A stretch of 64,000 bases of DNA from Daucus carota subsp. sativus (GCF_001625215.2 NC_030385.2:36357598-36421597); one strand, 5' to 3'; numbered from the stretch's first letter, positions 37,434 to 50,965 are shown. The notes: generated by a model from the sequence alone, not told the origin. Program-made: numbers and translations.

Positions 37434-39900
37434 AATACTAAATATAATAATAATAAACACAGATATAGCAACAATATCATGCCTACATTCCATCAATACT
37501 ACCATACAGAACCTCCAAACATACCAGCACCAACCTGATTCTATATTGGTCTTTAGAGGGTAATTTAGAGACCGGCCAGGCCGCAGTCTCGAGATTTTTT
37601 ACCTTCAAGCCCCCCAATGTTTTCAAGAACTCAATCAATTACTTTCACATCTCTAGTATACATCGTCAATGAACTATAGGAAAGAGTCGAGGAAAATACA
37701 TGCCTTAACACTATCCAAAATATTTAACTAGTTAACGGCATTTAAAGAAAGTCTGTCATCTTCTTAACTATGAGGTGAAGAGGGCGGACTTTCCCGGAAA
37801 TTAGAAATCCACGGGATTTTGTGGACCACGTTGCAGAATCATACTATACTTATAAGTCACCTCCATCTGTAACTGGTACAAACTTGGGAGCAATAATATG
37901 CTTCATAGTAATCGGAACTCCTGGCATAGTCTTATGTTCGTCAAAGTGGTTGGGTAATGTTGACTCTCGCTAATTTCTGACACATTTGTAAAAACAAATA
38001 TGTATACCAAGAAGAAGTTCAACATTGACTCACATATACACACCTGACGTATCTTGTGGCCTCACATCAATAAATTGAGCTGAAGTTCATATAAACAAAT
38101 GCCAAATGGTGATAGTTTAAACATATATAACCAATGTGTGATATAGTTCCGCAATATGTTCAATATTTATTTACTAGAAAAATAAAAAACACTGGTCAAG
38201 AATAACATACAGGTAATCAAAGTAACACAGACACTCACCACGAGGAGACAAGTTTAGAACAATTCCCAAATATGAGCTTCGTTATCTTGGTGAGACGATC
38301 AAGGTAAGCACAGAACGAAAATAGAATCCTTATGCAACTTTACAGTATCCGATGTAAGTCCACGTGCAATGCTCCAAAGGATTAAACAGATAATTCAGTA
38401 AAACACAATTCTAATAACCTTGAAGCAAAACAGCCTTGAAAAAGAAACTTTTTGACTCTTTCTTTTGTCAGAATCACCAATCTGTCTTAAGACCTGCACT
38501 TGTTCCATAGAATATAAGGCAAAAGCTATTCACATAGCACTGCGGTCCAGAAATCCACAAATACATTAATCACTTTTTTTAAGATTATTCGACTTTATAA
38601 CAAGAGGATTTCTTAAGCAAAGGTTCATAGAGTACAAAATATCACTGAACATAGTTGATGAAATTTATAAGACAAACAAAGGAGAACACTGACACAACAT
38701 GAGTACATGACCCATTTTAGCACCCCCGGAAAAGATACTAAAACCAGATACAAGATGAAGCCAAACACATCAGACAATAACTTTTTTATTTAAAACATAA
38801 CAGGGACACTATAATCGGATCATAATAGCACGATTCACATTTGATCTCGCATATACAGAGCCAATAGTACACCGTACAATGCATATTCCAGTCTCTTTAT
38901 ATTTATATTACTGATAAAGTTTTTAAACATTCTTTAAAGAAAATTATTATTATAAATTGTTATGTAAAATACATAGTAAAAACAGACAAGCCCCATTTTA
39001 TTTGCAAGTGAGAAACGAACAAATCACACTTAAAGCTCAACATATATAAAAAGGAAACACAGAACCTACAAAGGAAAAGACGCAAAATTACTTTAAAAGT
39101 TCAGATTTTTTAAATATTTTGGACATCCTATACTATGTTCAAAACATTAAAACGACACGCGCGCATATTTATATATATAGGCTACGTACTATGGAGGGCA
39201 CCACTTTCGTGTGGGAATTATTCATCCTGCGCTTTATAATGTTAAGTTCTGCAATATTTTTTACTGAAAACTCCTGTCAGATTCTCGAACTAAATTTTTT
39301 AGCAGTTTTATTTGAAGAAAAAACATATAATTTCGAACACATATTTGCCTAACAGAACAAATGATTCTTGCAGATTCTCGCACGAAAGAGAACTTTAGCC
39401 CGTAAATACACAAACAGATTAACAACTAAGTCAAAATTTCAACTTTATCCACGATCTCCCTACAACAGTATCCAGATTAAGATCAGGCAAGAACAATAAG
39501 CATAACAATTAATTCAATTCTCCACCAACCAAACCCTAGTTTAGTCCACCCAAAATTATCATCAAATCTATTTGTATTGTATACAGAATCAAGCAGTTAT
39601 TGCTTAAATACATAATTGAACATACACAAAAGTCATCAACAAACAGCAATCGGATGAGCAATAAAAAATAAACAGATCAAAATAAAAATCGAAACGAAGA
39701 AATCAAAGGCACGGAATTACAAGAATTTTGGTTCTTCACGCTATGTCTGTATTGATTGAATTGGTTGATCAAGAATTGCGTAATATTGAGGTTGTAGATT
39801 GGATATATATGAATATGAATTTGTGTTTACATATTTTGTGTATTGTAACCGACGAAAGAGGGTTGAATAATATAGAGAATGGAGTTATACGTTAATGGGA
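36123..39900 (-). other. Long non-coding region upstream of DUF1644 gene
   Basis: About 3.8 kb without a convincing coding frame. Its right end (39700-39900) looks like a promoter-proximal region and could hold the first non-coding exon of the DUF1644 gene, with a long leader intron between. This is inferred from the acceptor at the start codon only. Confidence 0.35.
37377..37436. repeat. AAT microsatellite
   Basis: About a dozen ATA/AAT units in a row, passing into ATGATA units. Confidence 0.9.
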
Positions 39901-41735
39901 TTTGTGTGTTTTTTTATTAAGTCGCCTCATGTTTTAATTATTTTTTTGTTTTCTTTTCTTTTTCGGTTGGAAAATTAGGTCGTCTCCTTTTTGATGAGAA
40001 AGCTCAGCCTTTTTTTTTTCTTTTTTTTCAAAAATGGAAACAACCGGAAAAAAATGCTATTTTAACTTGGGCAAAAAAATTTAATATACACTTTTTAAAA
40101 ACGTCAAATTTCGAAAAATATCAAATTTATCATTGTATTTCAATATTACAGTCTATATTTTAAATCGAGACTTAAAATCATTCTCGGTTTTAGTATTCGA
40201 ATTTAAATCATTTTCAATTTTAAACTAAAATATATTTATTTGTATATCAAGTCAGAAGTTGAATTAAAATTACAATAAACTGAGACCTTGTGTAAAGGGA
40301 GAAATTAGTGATATGTAATTTTTATCACGTCAAATCAGGATAAACCATAAGTAATTATTTATTCGTGGTGTGCTATATATAAAAACAATATATATTTCAA
40401 GTTATTATAATATATATATTATTCTAACATAGTAATGATGTGAAATATTCTAATATAATAATAGGTTATTAATATATCTTTCAAAATAAATAAATATATT
40501 ACCAGCATATTATAAATTAAAATATCATCGATCTCAATTCAGATTAAATACCCTCAAATTTCATGAATAAAAAAATATCATTGAAATCTCAATTGAATAA
40601 CCGCCTAAATGCGTTTTTTTTATTACTATTATATTCATATTATTTGGCGAGGCAGAAACTCAAACTCATGGATAAATCATTCCCTACATATACTCGTTTC
40701 ATCCATTGTTATGTCCTCGTTTCCGATTCTCTTTGCACCCACAGTCCAAACACATCCTTAATTCTGCTTTTGCGGACTTGTACTATGCCTCTGTGAGTTG
40801 GTTCTGGTTACATTTTGGGTTCTCCGAAGATATTGCAATTCTTGGGTCAGGTATGTGCCATGCCCATGTCAACATGTGTGTGCTTGGACAGTTGAACCTG
40901 CTTTATCTCTTTTGATTCTCTTTTTTTTTTTCAGTTAATATATTTGTTATTACATTTAAATTCAACTATACGAGAAGGAATTGTAAGAATCGAACTCTTT
41001 CATTTTTAAGCTATACTTGTGTGCTACTTTCATAGCGAAAGTTTTGTTTTAATACGTTGATGAAAGGTTGCTACTTAATTTTCTGAGATGCCATCAAGCT
41101 AGACCTTGACACTAGTACTCACACTACTCAGGTATACAAGGCTCATGCATTTTCAGTATATAAGGCTCCTCACTTTCCGTAGAAATAAAAATCTTGACGT
41201 GAATCCTCATCTCCACGACCTAAAAGATAGCAAGTAGACATTATAATAAGCTCGTACAAAGCTTTCCGGGTAGACTAGATTTTTGGAACTTCCATGCCTA
41301 CAGACTGCAGCTATGAAAATAACACATTTTTTCTTATTAGTTAGCGGCTAAAATGACCCAGACTAAATCATATCTGAGCTCACAAATCCTAATATTGTAA
41401 TAGTCTCCAAACAGTGCTTATAACTTATAAGTACCTCTGGTTCACCTTGCTGGTGTTTAAATTATCTTGATATCTCCCAAAATATCTTAATTTCGTTCAT
41501 GTTAGATATTGTATATGATTTGCTGTAAAGCGTCTCCTTGTTTATCTCAACCTGCAACCAATTGAATGTGGAAAGTCAACCTCCGAAACCTTAGATGTAT
41601 GGAGAATAAAGTAACACGTCAGTGTCTTACACACCTGAAACTACTCGAAACAGGGAGAAGGCTGAAGAATGCTGGAAAACCACAAAACACATGCATACTT
41701 GACAATCCCAATGTAACATAGCTACAAGTTCCTTC

Positions 41736-42172
41736 TAGTGTAAATTTTCTATTACAGTATTAGCTGAATCCTGAAGGAAGTGTTTGTCGCGATGCCTACT
41801 TTCTCTTAGCTAGATCAAGCTGTGTTTGTCGCGCTAATCAAGTGTCTACTTTTTGCGTGTACCCTGAAGGGGAGACTTCTGCACAATATATTACTTTTCT
41901 TTTATAAATAATGTATATGCGAGTAAAGTACTAAATATATCTCAGTCCGAGTCCTAGAGTAAGTTTTCTATTATAGTATTATTTGAATCCTGAAGGCAAT
42001 GTTTGTCAGAGTGCCTACCCTCTCTAGCCAGATCAAGTTCTATTTGTCGTGATAGTCAAGTGTGTACTTGTTGCGTGGAACTCTACCCTGAAGGGGAGAC
42101 TTGTGCACAGTCTATGACTTTTCTATCATATATAATGTATAGTACTAAAATATATCTCAGTATTAGTCCTAT
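41736..42172. repeat. About 219-bp imperfect tandem duplication
   Basis: Two copies starting near TAGTGTAAATTTTCTATTA (41736) and TAGAGTAAGTTTTCTATTA (41955). They share GAATCCTGAAGG, TGTTTGTC, AGATCAAG, CAAGTGT, CCCTGAAGGGGAGACTT and TATAATGTAT. Not alignable to a known gene. Confidence 0.85.
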
Positions 42173-42863
42173 ATATATGTTTCTCACAATGACACGGTCA
42201 ACTATTGGTATAAACTTAGCAAGTTCAGATTTCTATAAAAAGCTCCAATTGTAAACTTCCATTCATTAAATTAACTTGCCTTGGCAGGGAGCAGCTTGAG
42301 TTCCAGTTGCAGATATTACAAGGGGTAATCTAGTTTAAGTACAACATTAATGTCAGCAGTGACCTCATTTTAACTCTTTAATCTCTTTAACACTCCCAAA
42401 AGATGGGAATTGTATTAGGGACCACAGACATCAGAGTATCGATGTTTGCACACGCGTAAGGCATAGCGATGCTCCACCAAGGCTGAACTCATTATCCTAC
42501 TAACTAAATTCTTATTGGAGCGCAATTCTTTGATTAACTTCCTCAATCAGTAGTTCCCAACATCTGCATGATAAGCTAGTATTATATTCCTAGTAGCTTT
42601 AGTATTATATATAGATAGTTTCACATTGCAATGGAATCATAATCCAACCAACCTACACTAACTGTCAGGCTGTTAATCATCTTCTGAGATTCAGTTTAAG
42701 GTCCTTTGTTTTGTTCTTCAGAAAAGGCTATAGTAGGCAGAAACTCTTGTTAGAAGAAGAAATCTCTGGTAATCCAGACAGCACACATAATCTTCCCTGT
42801 GCTGTCCATTTGTCCATTCTGTGTTGCCATATATTCACTGTATCCATTGTGATATTCCTTAAG

Positions 42864-42975
42864 CACAATTATAACATGCAGGTAATTAGCTAGCTTTTAT
42901 TTTAATATATCCTCTGTTCACAATTATAACATGCAGATAATTAGGAAGCTATGATTTTATTCTAATTTGCTTCAA
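42864..42975. repeat. Short imperfect tandem repeat
   Basis: CACAATTATAACATGCAG followed by TAATTAG and a TTTTATT stretch occurs twice, about 56 bp apart. Confidence 0.7.
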
Positions 42976-43709
42976 AATTTGCATATAGCCTTAGGTGGTC
43001 TGCAACAACCGAATATCACAGAAACTCTCAAGTTTCGCTTTTAAAATTATATTTATCTTTTTCGTTGGAAAATAACAATCAAACAGACTTCTTGATCGAA
43101 ACAAACTTGTGCAAACGGGTAGCACAAGTTGCTACCACAAGGACCATTTTCTTATTATATAATACAATAATTACAATTTTTATACACATGTAAACACACA
43201 CAACATGGAGCTGGTCCAGAGAAACTTTTACTATTTAATGTGGAACTAGTAGAATCACTTCATCTGCTATTGCTTGTTACTTGTTAGTATTGTACGGAAG
43301 GCATATTACTGCCAACCTGGGTGAAGTGCCACACACACATTATTGACAATAAGCTGTACTTGTCTATATATACAGATTTTCAAGTGGCTCCTCAAGATAG
43401 TAGAAGAACCACAAAGAGAAAGAGTTTCCACCACTCCGACTAACAAAAAGAAAAATTGTGTTGGTAAGACATACATTTTTCACCTCACAATTTTTTCTAA
43501 TTCATGTCGATGCATATAGTTTTTCCACTAACAAAGGTTGCTGTGCTGGTCTTTTTTTAGCTCAATCCGAAGTTGTTCCAAGTAATTATTTTAGGAGCAA
43601 CCAGAGCCAGAAGACTGTAAGTTTCAAGATAATCAGTTCATGCAAGAACTTTGACAGTTACAGAGAAACTAGCTTTTATAGCACTCTCAATCTACAGAGG
43701 ATCTACACC

Positions 43710-44630
43710 ATGAAGATAAAGAGAGAAAATATAGCTAGAGGACTAGGCATTAGTTTCAACAAAGGGGTAGATTCCACGGGGTCTCATGTCCGAAATACTA
43801 AGGTTTTGCCTATCTCTGATTCTGCAATTGCATTATCATCCGCTCAATATTGTACAAATTACGAAAAAGGTGCTCAGAAAGCTAAGCCTGACAAAACAAA
43901 GGCACCGTCTAAAGTGAAGGAGATTCTGAGATGGGTTGCTGCTGCAAAGACTGAAATGAGAGGGAAATGTACAAGTTGCAAGGTACACTAAGTTATTATA
44001 ATGAAACATTTTTTTTTTATTTAGCTCCAAGTTTTAAGGTTCAGGTTCTTTTTTAACAAATTTCTTTTATTATGTTTCAGGTTCTGCATTTCAGAAACAA
44101 GGCAACACTGAAAGCAATTCCAGATGATGAATTAAACAACGAGTCTCCAAAAATTAGTTTCAGGTGGGATGCGGAGATCAGTTCCAACGTATCTTCCTCT
44201 GTTAACTCCGCTGTTTCAGTGTCTTCTTCGATTAGGATTCCTGACCAAATTAGTAAACCAGGAAGCTGGATCACAACAGATTCTGAATGTAAGTAGTCTG
44301 CTGTCACCGTCACGTGTATCCTCGCAACTATTTTTATTCCGCACACACATTTTTATATCTTACATGCGGAACCAGGATCTTAGAAGATCTGAGATTAAAG
44401 TGAATAAATATAAAAAAATATTAACTTTGAAGATAGTCGATGCTAGAAAATCATTATTAGCTTTATTTTACGAGATCAGTCAGGCACTAAGTCTACCATA
44501 CTCCTGTTGTTCCACCCCTGCATCACTGCATCTTTGGCATTTGTACAGTATGTATTGTGTTTATGTTACTCCAGTTTACTTACATGCATAATTTTCTTGG
44601 TTTGTAACAGATGTGGTGCTCGAGCTATAA
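43710..44630 (+). CDS. Small plant-specific protein, function unknown
   Basis: Three exons, 43710-43982, 44081-44288 and 44611-44630, encode 166 aa; junctions keep frame. Conserved-looking blocks: SKVKEILRWVAAAKTEMRG (helical, basic), VLHFRNKATLKAIPDDE, ESPKISFRWDAEISSNVSSS and the C-terminal GSWITTDSEYVVLEL. From memory this block order recurs in a family of small uncharacterised plant proteins ending in TDSE-VVLEL, but I cannot name it. I chose the ATG at 43710 because the basic MKIKR start looks like a family start. The frame stays open upstream to 43458, so a longer product or an upstream leader exon is possible. No signal peptide or membrane segment. Confidence 0.78.
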
Positions 44631-45968
44631 AGAAAGATCTTGAAGGGGGTCTCAGTTTGTAGAATGTGGCAATTGTTTATCTAGCCTGTGTACTAAAGCT
44701 GTTGGTGTTTTGTAATTTTTAACTACTGTCCATTATGAAAAGCCAGCCATGAAAGTCATGTGCATTTTTCTATAATTAAGAGAAGTTCATGTGCCTTTAT
44801 GTTCTCAGCAGATTAATGATTCAACTATTATAATCATGATAATATCTTATCTTACACCTCCAGGAATAATATTAAAAATTTGTCCAAGAAACTATATATT
44901 TAGCATTGCTTCAAAAAAAGAAACTATATATTTAGCAGAACTAAGTAAACTTGTAATCTTATAAACTAAATTATATTCTAATAATGATTTTGGGTGAGTG
45001 ACGGTTTATACAGGATTATTTTTTTTACTACTTGAAATATTTCAAAAATTGTACGAATTATCTATGAAGATTATTGATGATCTGATAATCACAACATTCA
45101 TAATTTTCTACAATTAAATAAAAAACTAGGTATTTAAATAACGGTTATTCGATCCCAATCCAGAATTATAATTTTTTTATAATTAAATAAAAGACTAGGC
45201 ATTTAAATAAATGTTATTCGATCCCAATTCAGAATCCAAAACACCTGCCAACATCATTTCCTCTGTCATCTATCAAATATTAAAATATCAAATATTAAAA
45301 GATCGTATTCCTCAATATTTAATTCATAATTAAATCAATACTTTAGATTTTAAAAATATTTATAAAAGTCTAATATCCTATTCTTTATACAAAATTAATA
45401 TTTAGAAAATTAGATTAAAAGGAACAAAAAATTATTTGAAATGGAATAAGTAAATTTTATTATCGAGGAAAAAGAAAAAGATTTCCAATAGTTAATATTA
45501 TATCATTATTTTTATTTAGTTAATTATATATCATCAATCAATTTATTAAAATATATAATAAGTTAAATGCAACTAATTTATTTTTTCTAAGTAAAAAATA
45601 TTTTGTTAATGTTTATTTGGAAAAAGGTAATCTCAAAAAGCACCTCGGGTGATTTCCAATTTTCTATGCATTGATTGCATGATTATTGTTCTTCATGCGT
45701 CAAAATTTCAACCAATGAAATAATATAGCAAGCCCATTTGGAATAATTCCAATATTAATAAACGAAGGGGTCCATAATATTAATTTACGTAACATAAAAA
45801 AATAATTTACCCTAGATAAAAAAAAAAAGAGAAAAATCTAAGTGAAGGTCTGGATCTAATAAATTGAGGTTTTATCGGTACCAAAAACTAGGGTTTTAGA
45901 AAACTCGCTCTCTCGCTGAATATCATAATCTGTAAACACAACTATCTCTCTCTCTGTCTCTCTCTGCC
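44631..45968. other. Spacer between the small protein and ALBA genes
   Basis: AT-rich. Contains a 68-bp tandem duplication (about 45101-45236). The last 100 bases include a CT-rich leader (CTCTCTCTCTGTCTCTCTCT) just before the ALBA start codon. Confidence 0.5.
45101..45236. repeat. 68-bp imperfect tandem duplication
   Basis: Two neighbouring copies with AATTAAATAAAA-ACTAGG-ATTTAAATAA followed by TTATTCGATCCCAAT. Confidence 0.8.
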
Positions 45969-48895
45969 ATGGATAGATACAGGAAAGTTCAAAACCCCAA
46001 GGCTGAATCCGCCATTACTGAGAATGAGATCAGAATCACTTCTAAAGGTCTGGTTCGTAATTACATCAGCTATGCCACTTCTCTCCTTCAGGTACTAATC
46101 GTTCTTTAATCTTCATTATTCACTCGATTTACATTTGATTTGTGTTCTTGTGTAATTATTTGTGTTGATTGTTTGGTTTTTATGTTTTCGTTATAGTAGT
46201 AGATGAGATTTAGTTGCTACTCTGTCTGTTAGTTATTTGTTTTCGAGATGATGTGAATCTATTTGGTTGATAGAGCTCGAGGAGTTCGAGTGGTAGCTTG
46301 TTGAGTATCTGGAGATGTTTTGAATTGATACTTCTTGGGTAATTTTGTTGTTTTGTTGTTAAAGAGGTCGATATGTCAGTGCTTGTAAGGAGGGTGTTGA
46401 TACGATGATCATAGAGCTTGACTAGATCGAGTAATAGCTTGTTGAGTATCTCGTGATGTTTGAATTGATGCTTATTGGCTAATTTTGAGTTTGTGTTGTT
46501 AAAGAGGTTGATTCATAATTGTAGGTAGGGTGTGAATGCGACAACAATAAAGTTTGACTAGCTCAAATAGTAGATTGTTGAGTATCTCAAGTTGTTTTGA
46601 TTTGATACTTATTGGATACTGAAGTAGTAAATTAGGTTTTTAGAGTTCTTTTATAGATACTTGGTTAAAATCTTTATCTTCATGATTCATGGGTGGAGGC
46701 AGGAATAGCGTATTTTGTAATGGCAGGGGATTGTTTGTGCACTCCAAAAGTAGTAATTAATATGTTTACTTTCTGCTGGTTGCTTAATGCCGGAGTCGAA
46801 AATTATATATTGATTACCTTATACTTCTAGGCAACAGATGCACAGAGTTGAAAGTTTAGTGTGTGCATTTCTCTGTGGTATATTCTATGCTGTGTTGAAA
46901 TCTGTAAAAAAATAAATAAATTATACTGTCTGTGGTATATTCTATGCTGTGTTGACATTTGAAACTATTAGGCCAATTTCTTTATAGTAAGCATGTTATT
47001 GTAAGCCAATATATATGTGAGTGTCTAACTATTTTCCGGGAACAAATAAAAGTTCATTTGGCTTAATTGATGTGGCATGAAGGAGGAACATGACAATCTA
47101 TTGTTAACATTTTAGGAGGGGAATGGAAATGAAATTGTTCTTAAAGCTATGGGCCAAGCAATAAACAAGACAGTCTCCATCACAGAGATTATAAAGGTTG
47201 GTTTATCTTATATTCTGAGTGAGGTCTCCTTTCCTTTAAAATTGACGTGTTAGCTTATTGCATTTATTTTGGACAGAGACGGATGCCTCAATTGCACCAA
47301 GATACCGTCATCAGTTCAGTAAGCATAGTGGATGTATGGGAGCCCATTGAGGAGGGTCTTCTGCCGTAAGTATCCCATCTGTTTTTTTTCCTTATTTTAT
47401 ATTAATTTATATATCGTTATCGTTCTTACCATGTCTGAACCTTAATGTCCAATGCAGTGTGGAGACAAGCCGCAATGTCTCGGTGATTTCAATCACCTTG
47501 TCAACTAAGGAGCTGAACAAGAACTCTCCAGGGTAAATATATGACTCATTTTACTAGCCAATACATGCAGCACAAAACAAATTACTGCAATCTCTATTGT
47601 GCTTAGGACAGAAATATGTCTGAATTTTTTTAGTAGGAATTTTATTGCATAGTTTAAAAGCTTCCCTGTTCATGCTAATCTTGGCTCTTCATTTAGCATG
47701 TCTTGTTGAAGGTAATTTTATGTGAACAACTGAAGAAGTTCTTATATTATAAGTTATAACCTATCTCATTTCATATAGGTATCAAGCCCCATTGAATGCA
47801 GAACAAGCAAAGCAGCAGCCACAGTCGAGGCCACAACGCAATTATCATCAACAGCAGCAAGGGCCAACGAACAATTATCAACAACAGCGGCCACTGCACA
47901 ATCATCAAAGGCAGCCTGTAAAGCCGCAGAACAATTATCAGCAACAACAGCCATCAAGGACACATAACAATCAGCAACACCAGCCCATAAGGTCGCAGAA
48001 CAATTATCAACAGGAGCAATCAAGGACAGAGAACAATTACGACCAGCAGCAGCCAAGTGTTGCTAGACATGCACGGCAAAATTACAATGTTGCTAATGAA
48101 GGTGATATTACCAAACAAGAACAATCTTTTTTTTTGTAAAGTCAATATTTTTTCCATATTGGTATTAAATTATATGGACCTGATTTTAATTTTAGATTCA
48201 TATGGGCGAGTTCGTGGCAGAGCTCGAGGTAGAGGGAGAGGGCGAGGTTGGAGTAGAGGTGGATATGGAAGTTATGAAGGAAACTATAGGGGAAACTATC
48301 AAGGCAACTACCAAGAGAATTATCAAGGTATCAGGATTATCTCACATTTGTCTTCCTCGCCTTTTAGTCTTGAACTCACATGATTTTTATTAATATATAT
48401 GTTAGAAACTGGTAATTTCCGGAACTGGGGCCAAGGCGGTGGCCGTGATGGAGGCTATCAAGGAAACTATCAAGAGAACTTTCAAGGTATCAGAATTATG
48501 TCATACTTGTCTTATTCGCCATGAGTCTTGAATCTGAATGATTATTATTAATATGTATGTTAGAAACTGGCAACTTCCGGAACCGGGGCCAAGGTGGAGG
48601 CCGTGATGGAGGCTACAATCGTGGTTAGTTCACATATCTTTTACTTATCTGTACAATGTTTGCAGCTCATTGTTCGATCAGTGTCCCATCTCATCTATTA
48701 TTTGAAGTCCACTAGTGGGTGACATTGGTGTAGTAGTGATATAAATTAATTATTTAACATTGTCAATGTTGTATGTTGGCAGATTACCAAGATGCTAGAG
48801 GCAGGGGTGGAGGAAGGGGAAGAGGTGGTTATGGTCGTGGTCGTGGTCGTGGAAGAATGGGAAACTATGCAAGGGATGATATCAACCAGGAGTAG
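45969..48895 (+). CDS. ALBA-domain RNA/DNA-binding protein with RGG tail
   Basis: Nine exons: 45969-46091, 47116-47196, 47277-47365, 47458-47532, 47779-48101, 48196-48327, 48406-48486, 48564-48623, 48783-48895; 358 aa. An N-terminal Alba domain (about 18-95: ENEIRITSKGLVRNYISYA, then EIVLKAMGQAINKTVSITEI, RRMPQLHQDT and VISITLSTKEL) is followed by a Gln/Asn-rich stretch of NNYQQQ-type repeats (exon 5) and an Arg/Gly-rich tail of RGRGRG and NYQGNYQ units. It matches the long plant ALBA type (Arabidopsis ALBA4-6 group), known to bind RNA and enter cytoplasmic granules. The Q/N-rich and RGG parts are low-complexity and likely disordered. Exons 6, 7 and 8 are each a multiple of three in phase 1; exons 7 and 8 are tandem duplicates of each other. 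Confidence 0.94.
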
Positions 48896-49971
48896 TTGGG
48901 ACTGGTGCTTTTGATATATTGGATAGCATGGTGTTTTGACATCTTGAACTTTTGGTTTACATTGTTTTCAAGATTAATTAGCATTAATAGGCTTTTAGAT
49001 TGATTTTTTATGGTGATTTTCATTATCGGTGGGGATTTTTCTTATGAAGTTTGAACTGCCAAGCTTGCAAGTCAGTTTTATTCCCTTTTACCATTGTATC
49101 TATCCCATGTGATCATTATTATATCTTTCTATATCATGTTCTCCAGATTTGACGTTTCCATTTGCTCTAGTTATACTGTAGCAAAATAGTACTCCCAAAT
49201 AAATATAGAATTATGATATACTCTTCTCCTGTATATACACATTTGTTAAGTGTATTAAGAACATCATGAAAGTATTGTTGTTGTTGTATGTCGTTTTCAA
49301 GTTGTAAAATAGTTATATTGTAAGAGGACTGTTGGTGTAGGTATCTGTGAGAAAAAGTTATATTGAAAGAGGTTCATCGGCATGGTCGAGACGAAATAAT
49401 GGGCAGGTACTACCAAATTAGGAATGTAATCTGTAAATGTAAATAGTTCTGCTTATTTGCTGATTGTTTCTGCAGAAGGTCAGGTCTGAAGTGTCTGCCG
49501 AATTTTCAGGATTCATAGGAACTACGACTTGGCTGAGTATTGAAGGAAACAAATAAAACGAAATGTAGACAAAAAAAAAAACCAAGATGTAATTTGTTTT
49601 CCACTGGAGCTGGGTCTCGAATGTTAGAGGATTTATCTTGTCTCTGTAACTGACAACTAAACTTCCTTATAAATTATCATTACATCGCCACAATCACAAA
49701 TAATTGATAGAGCACTATCTAAAAAATTTATATACATTGAGCGCAACTTGTCTATGAAACTCGAATTTGATCCTGGCTTAACCTGACAAGCGATGCGTAT
49801 ATCCTCTCTGTTATTTCGTGAACTTGACTATGGTTACACCGAGAAGTCTTGTTAAAAATAATAGCGTGTATCGTCTATTATTTCAGAAACTTGATTAGCT
49901 AAACCGAGAAGTCTTGTTAAAAATAATAAATCTAATCTTTCATGGTCAAATTTGTGGACTCACTTGTAAAG
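48896..49971. other. 3' flank of ALBA gene and spacer
   Basis: Likely 3' untranslated region followed by non-coding DNA. An AATTGACTATGGTTA/AACCGAGAAGTCTTG motif pair repeats at 49826-49925 (about 65-bp spacing). Confidence 0.4.
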
Positions 49972-50965
49972 GGTATTGCTAAATGCAGTAAAATTTTATT
50001 TTGTGCAGTAATCAGAAATTACTTTGCTAACCTTCTAATATCTTACCTGTCATTAAATATAAGACCTAACTTTTAGCGCTGGTTGACCATGAATCTAATA
50101 CACCTTTAACCAGGTTATGTATTCACGAGGCAGCCATATATCTCATTCTCCATGAGATATTTCAGTTGTTTTGAAAAGTTTTAGTGTTAAATGGTCAAAA
50201 TTTTAATACAAGAATATTTTATAAACTAATTACCCAATTTTTTATTATTTCTTTTAATTACAACAATTAACTTTTTTAAGGTAAATCGTCGAGAACATGC
50301 GGAAAATGTAATAAAAGGGATTTTTACTTGTCCATTGTAACATAAATTTTGATATACTTTTACGATAAATTTTTACTTTTATTATATTGTCTTTATTTTC
50401 TATGTTTTGTTGTTGTTGATTTTATATTTTTCGCCGTGTCTTTCACGCAAATTAGAAACAAAAAAATTCTTCCTACCCGTTATAATTTTTTTACGACTAA
50501 TTTGAAGTTTATATATAAATTTCTAATTCTCTTATATCAATTTAAATATCACTCTTTAAATATTCATCATAATCATTTTCAGTAAAATTAACTTAAATTC
50601 TTAACTTTACTTTTATTCTCAAACATAAAAGGTATCAAAGAAAATCAAATATTTATTTATTAAAGAATATACGAAATTAAAATCTTTACTATAAAAATTA
50701 TTTTGTTTTGTAAATGAATAAACTTTTAGAATTGCACAAAATTTAGTGTTTTTTATTAAATAAATATTTAATAACATAATCATTATATGAAAAACAAGGT
50801 GGGCTGTATTGCACAAGATGGACTGTATTGAATGCAAAATTAATTAACGGGCTCAAAGGATTAAGTATACACAAAAAACTAAGTCAAACAAGTGAAGGAC
50901 ATAACAGTAATCTCTGATTAGTGCACGAAGTAAAAAATTACTGCATTTAGCAATATTTACCAGGA
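49972..50965. mobile_element. Long-inverted-repeat transposon, no coding sequence
   Basis: About 1 kb. The left end TATTGCTAAATGCAGTAA and right end (same words inverted, ending TTTAGCAATA) form terminal inverted repeats of about 50 bp, including GTGCA-TAATCAGA-ATTACT. The interior is AT-rich. No clear target duplication, so the superfamily is open; the long ends suggest Mutator. Confidence 0.7.

Larger units (their letters stand above)
39901..43457. other. Long spacer without recognised gene
   Basis: AT-rich, with poor frames. It contains two local duplications, listed separately. Confidence 0.4.

Noticed and set aside
43458-43709. N-terminal extension of the small protein at 43710
   Set aside because: The frame is open, but the residues look unlike protein and resemble leader sequence; the basic MKIKR start fits better. 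Kept as an alternative only.
47766-48056. A 96-codon minus-strand frame rich in Ala/Val
   Set aside because: It is the mirror of the Q/N-rich exon 5 of the ALBA gene.
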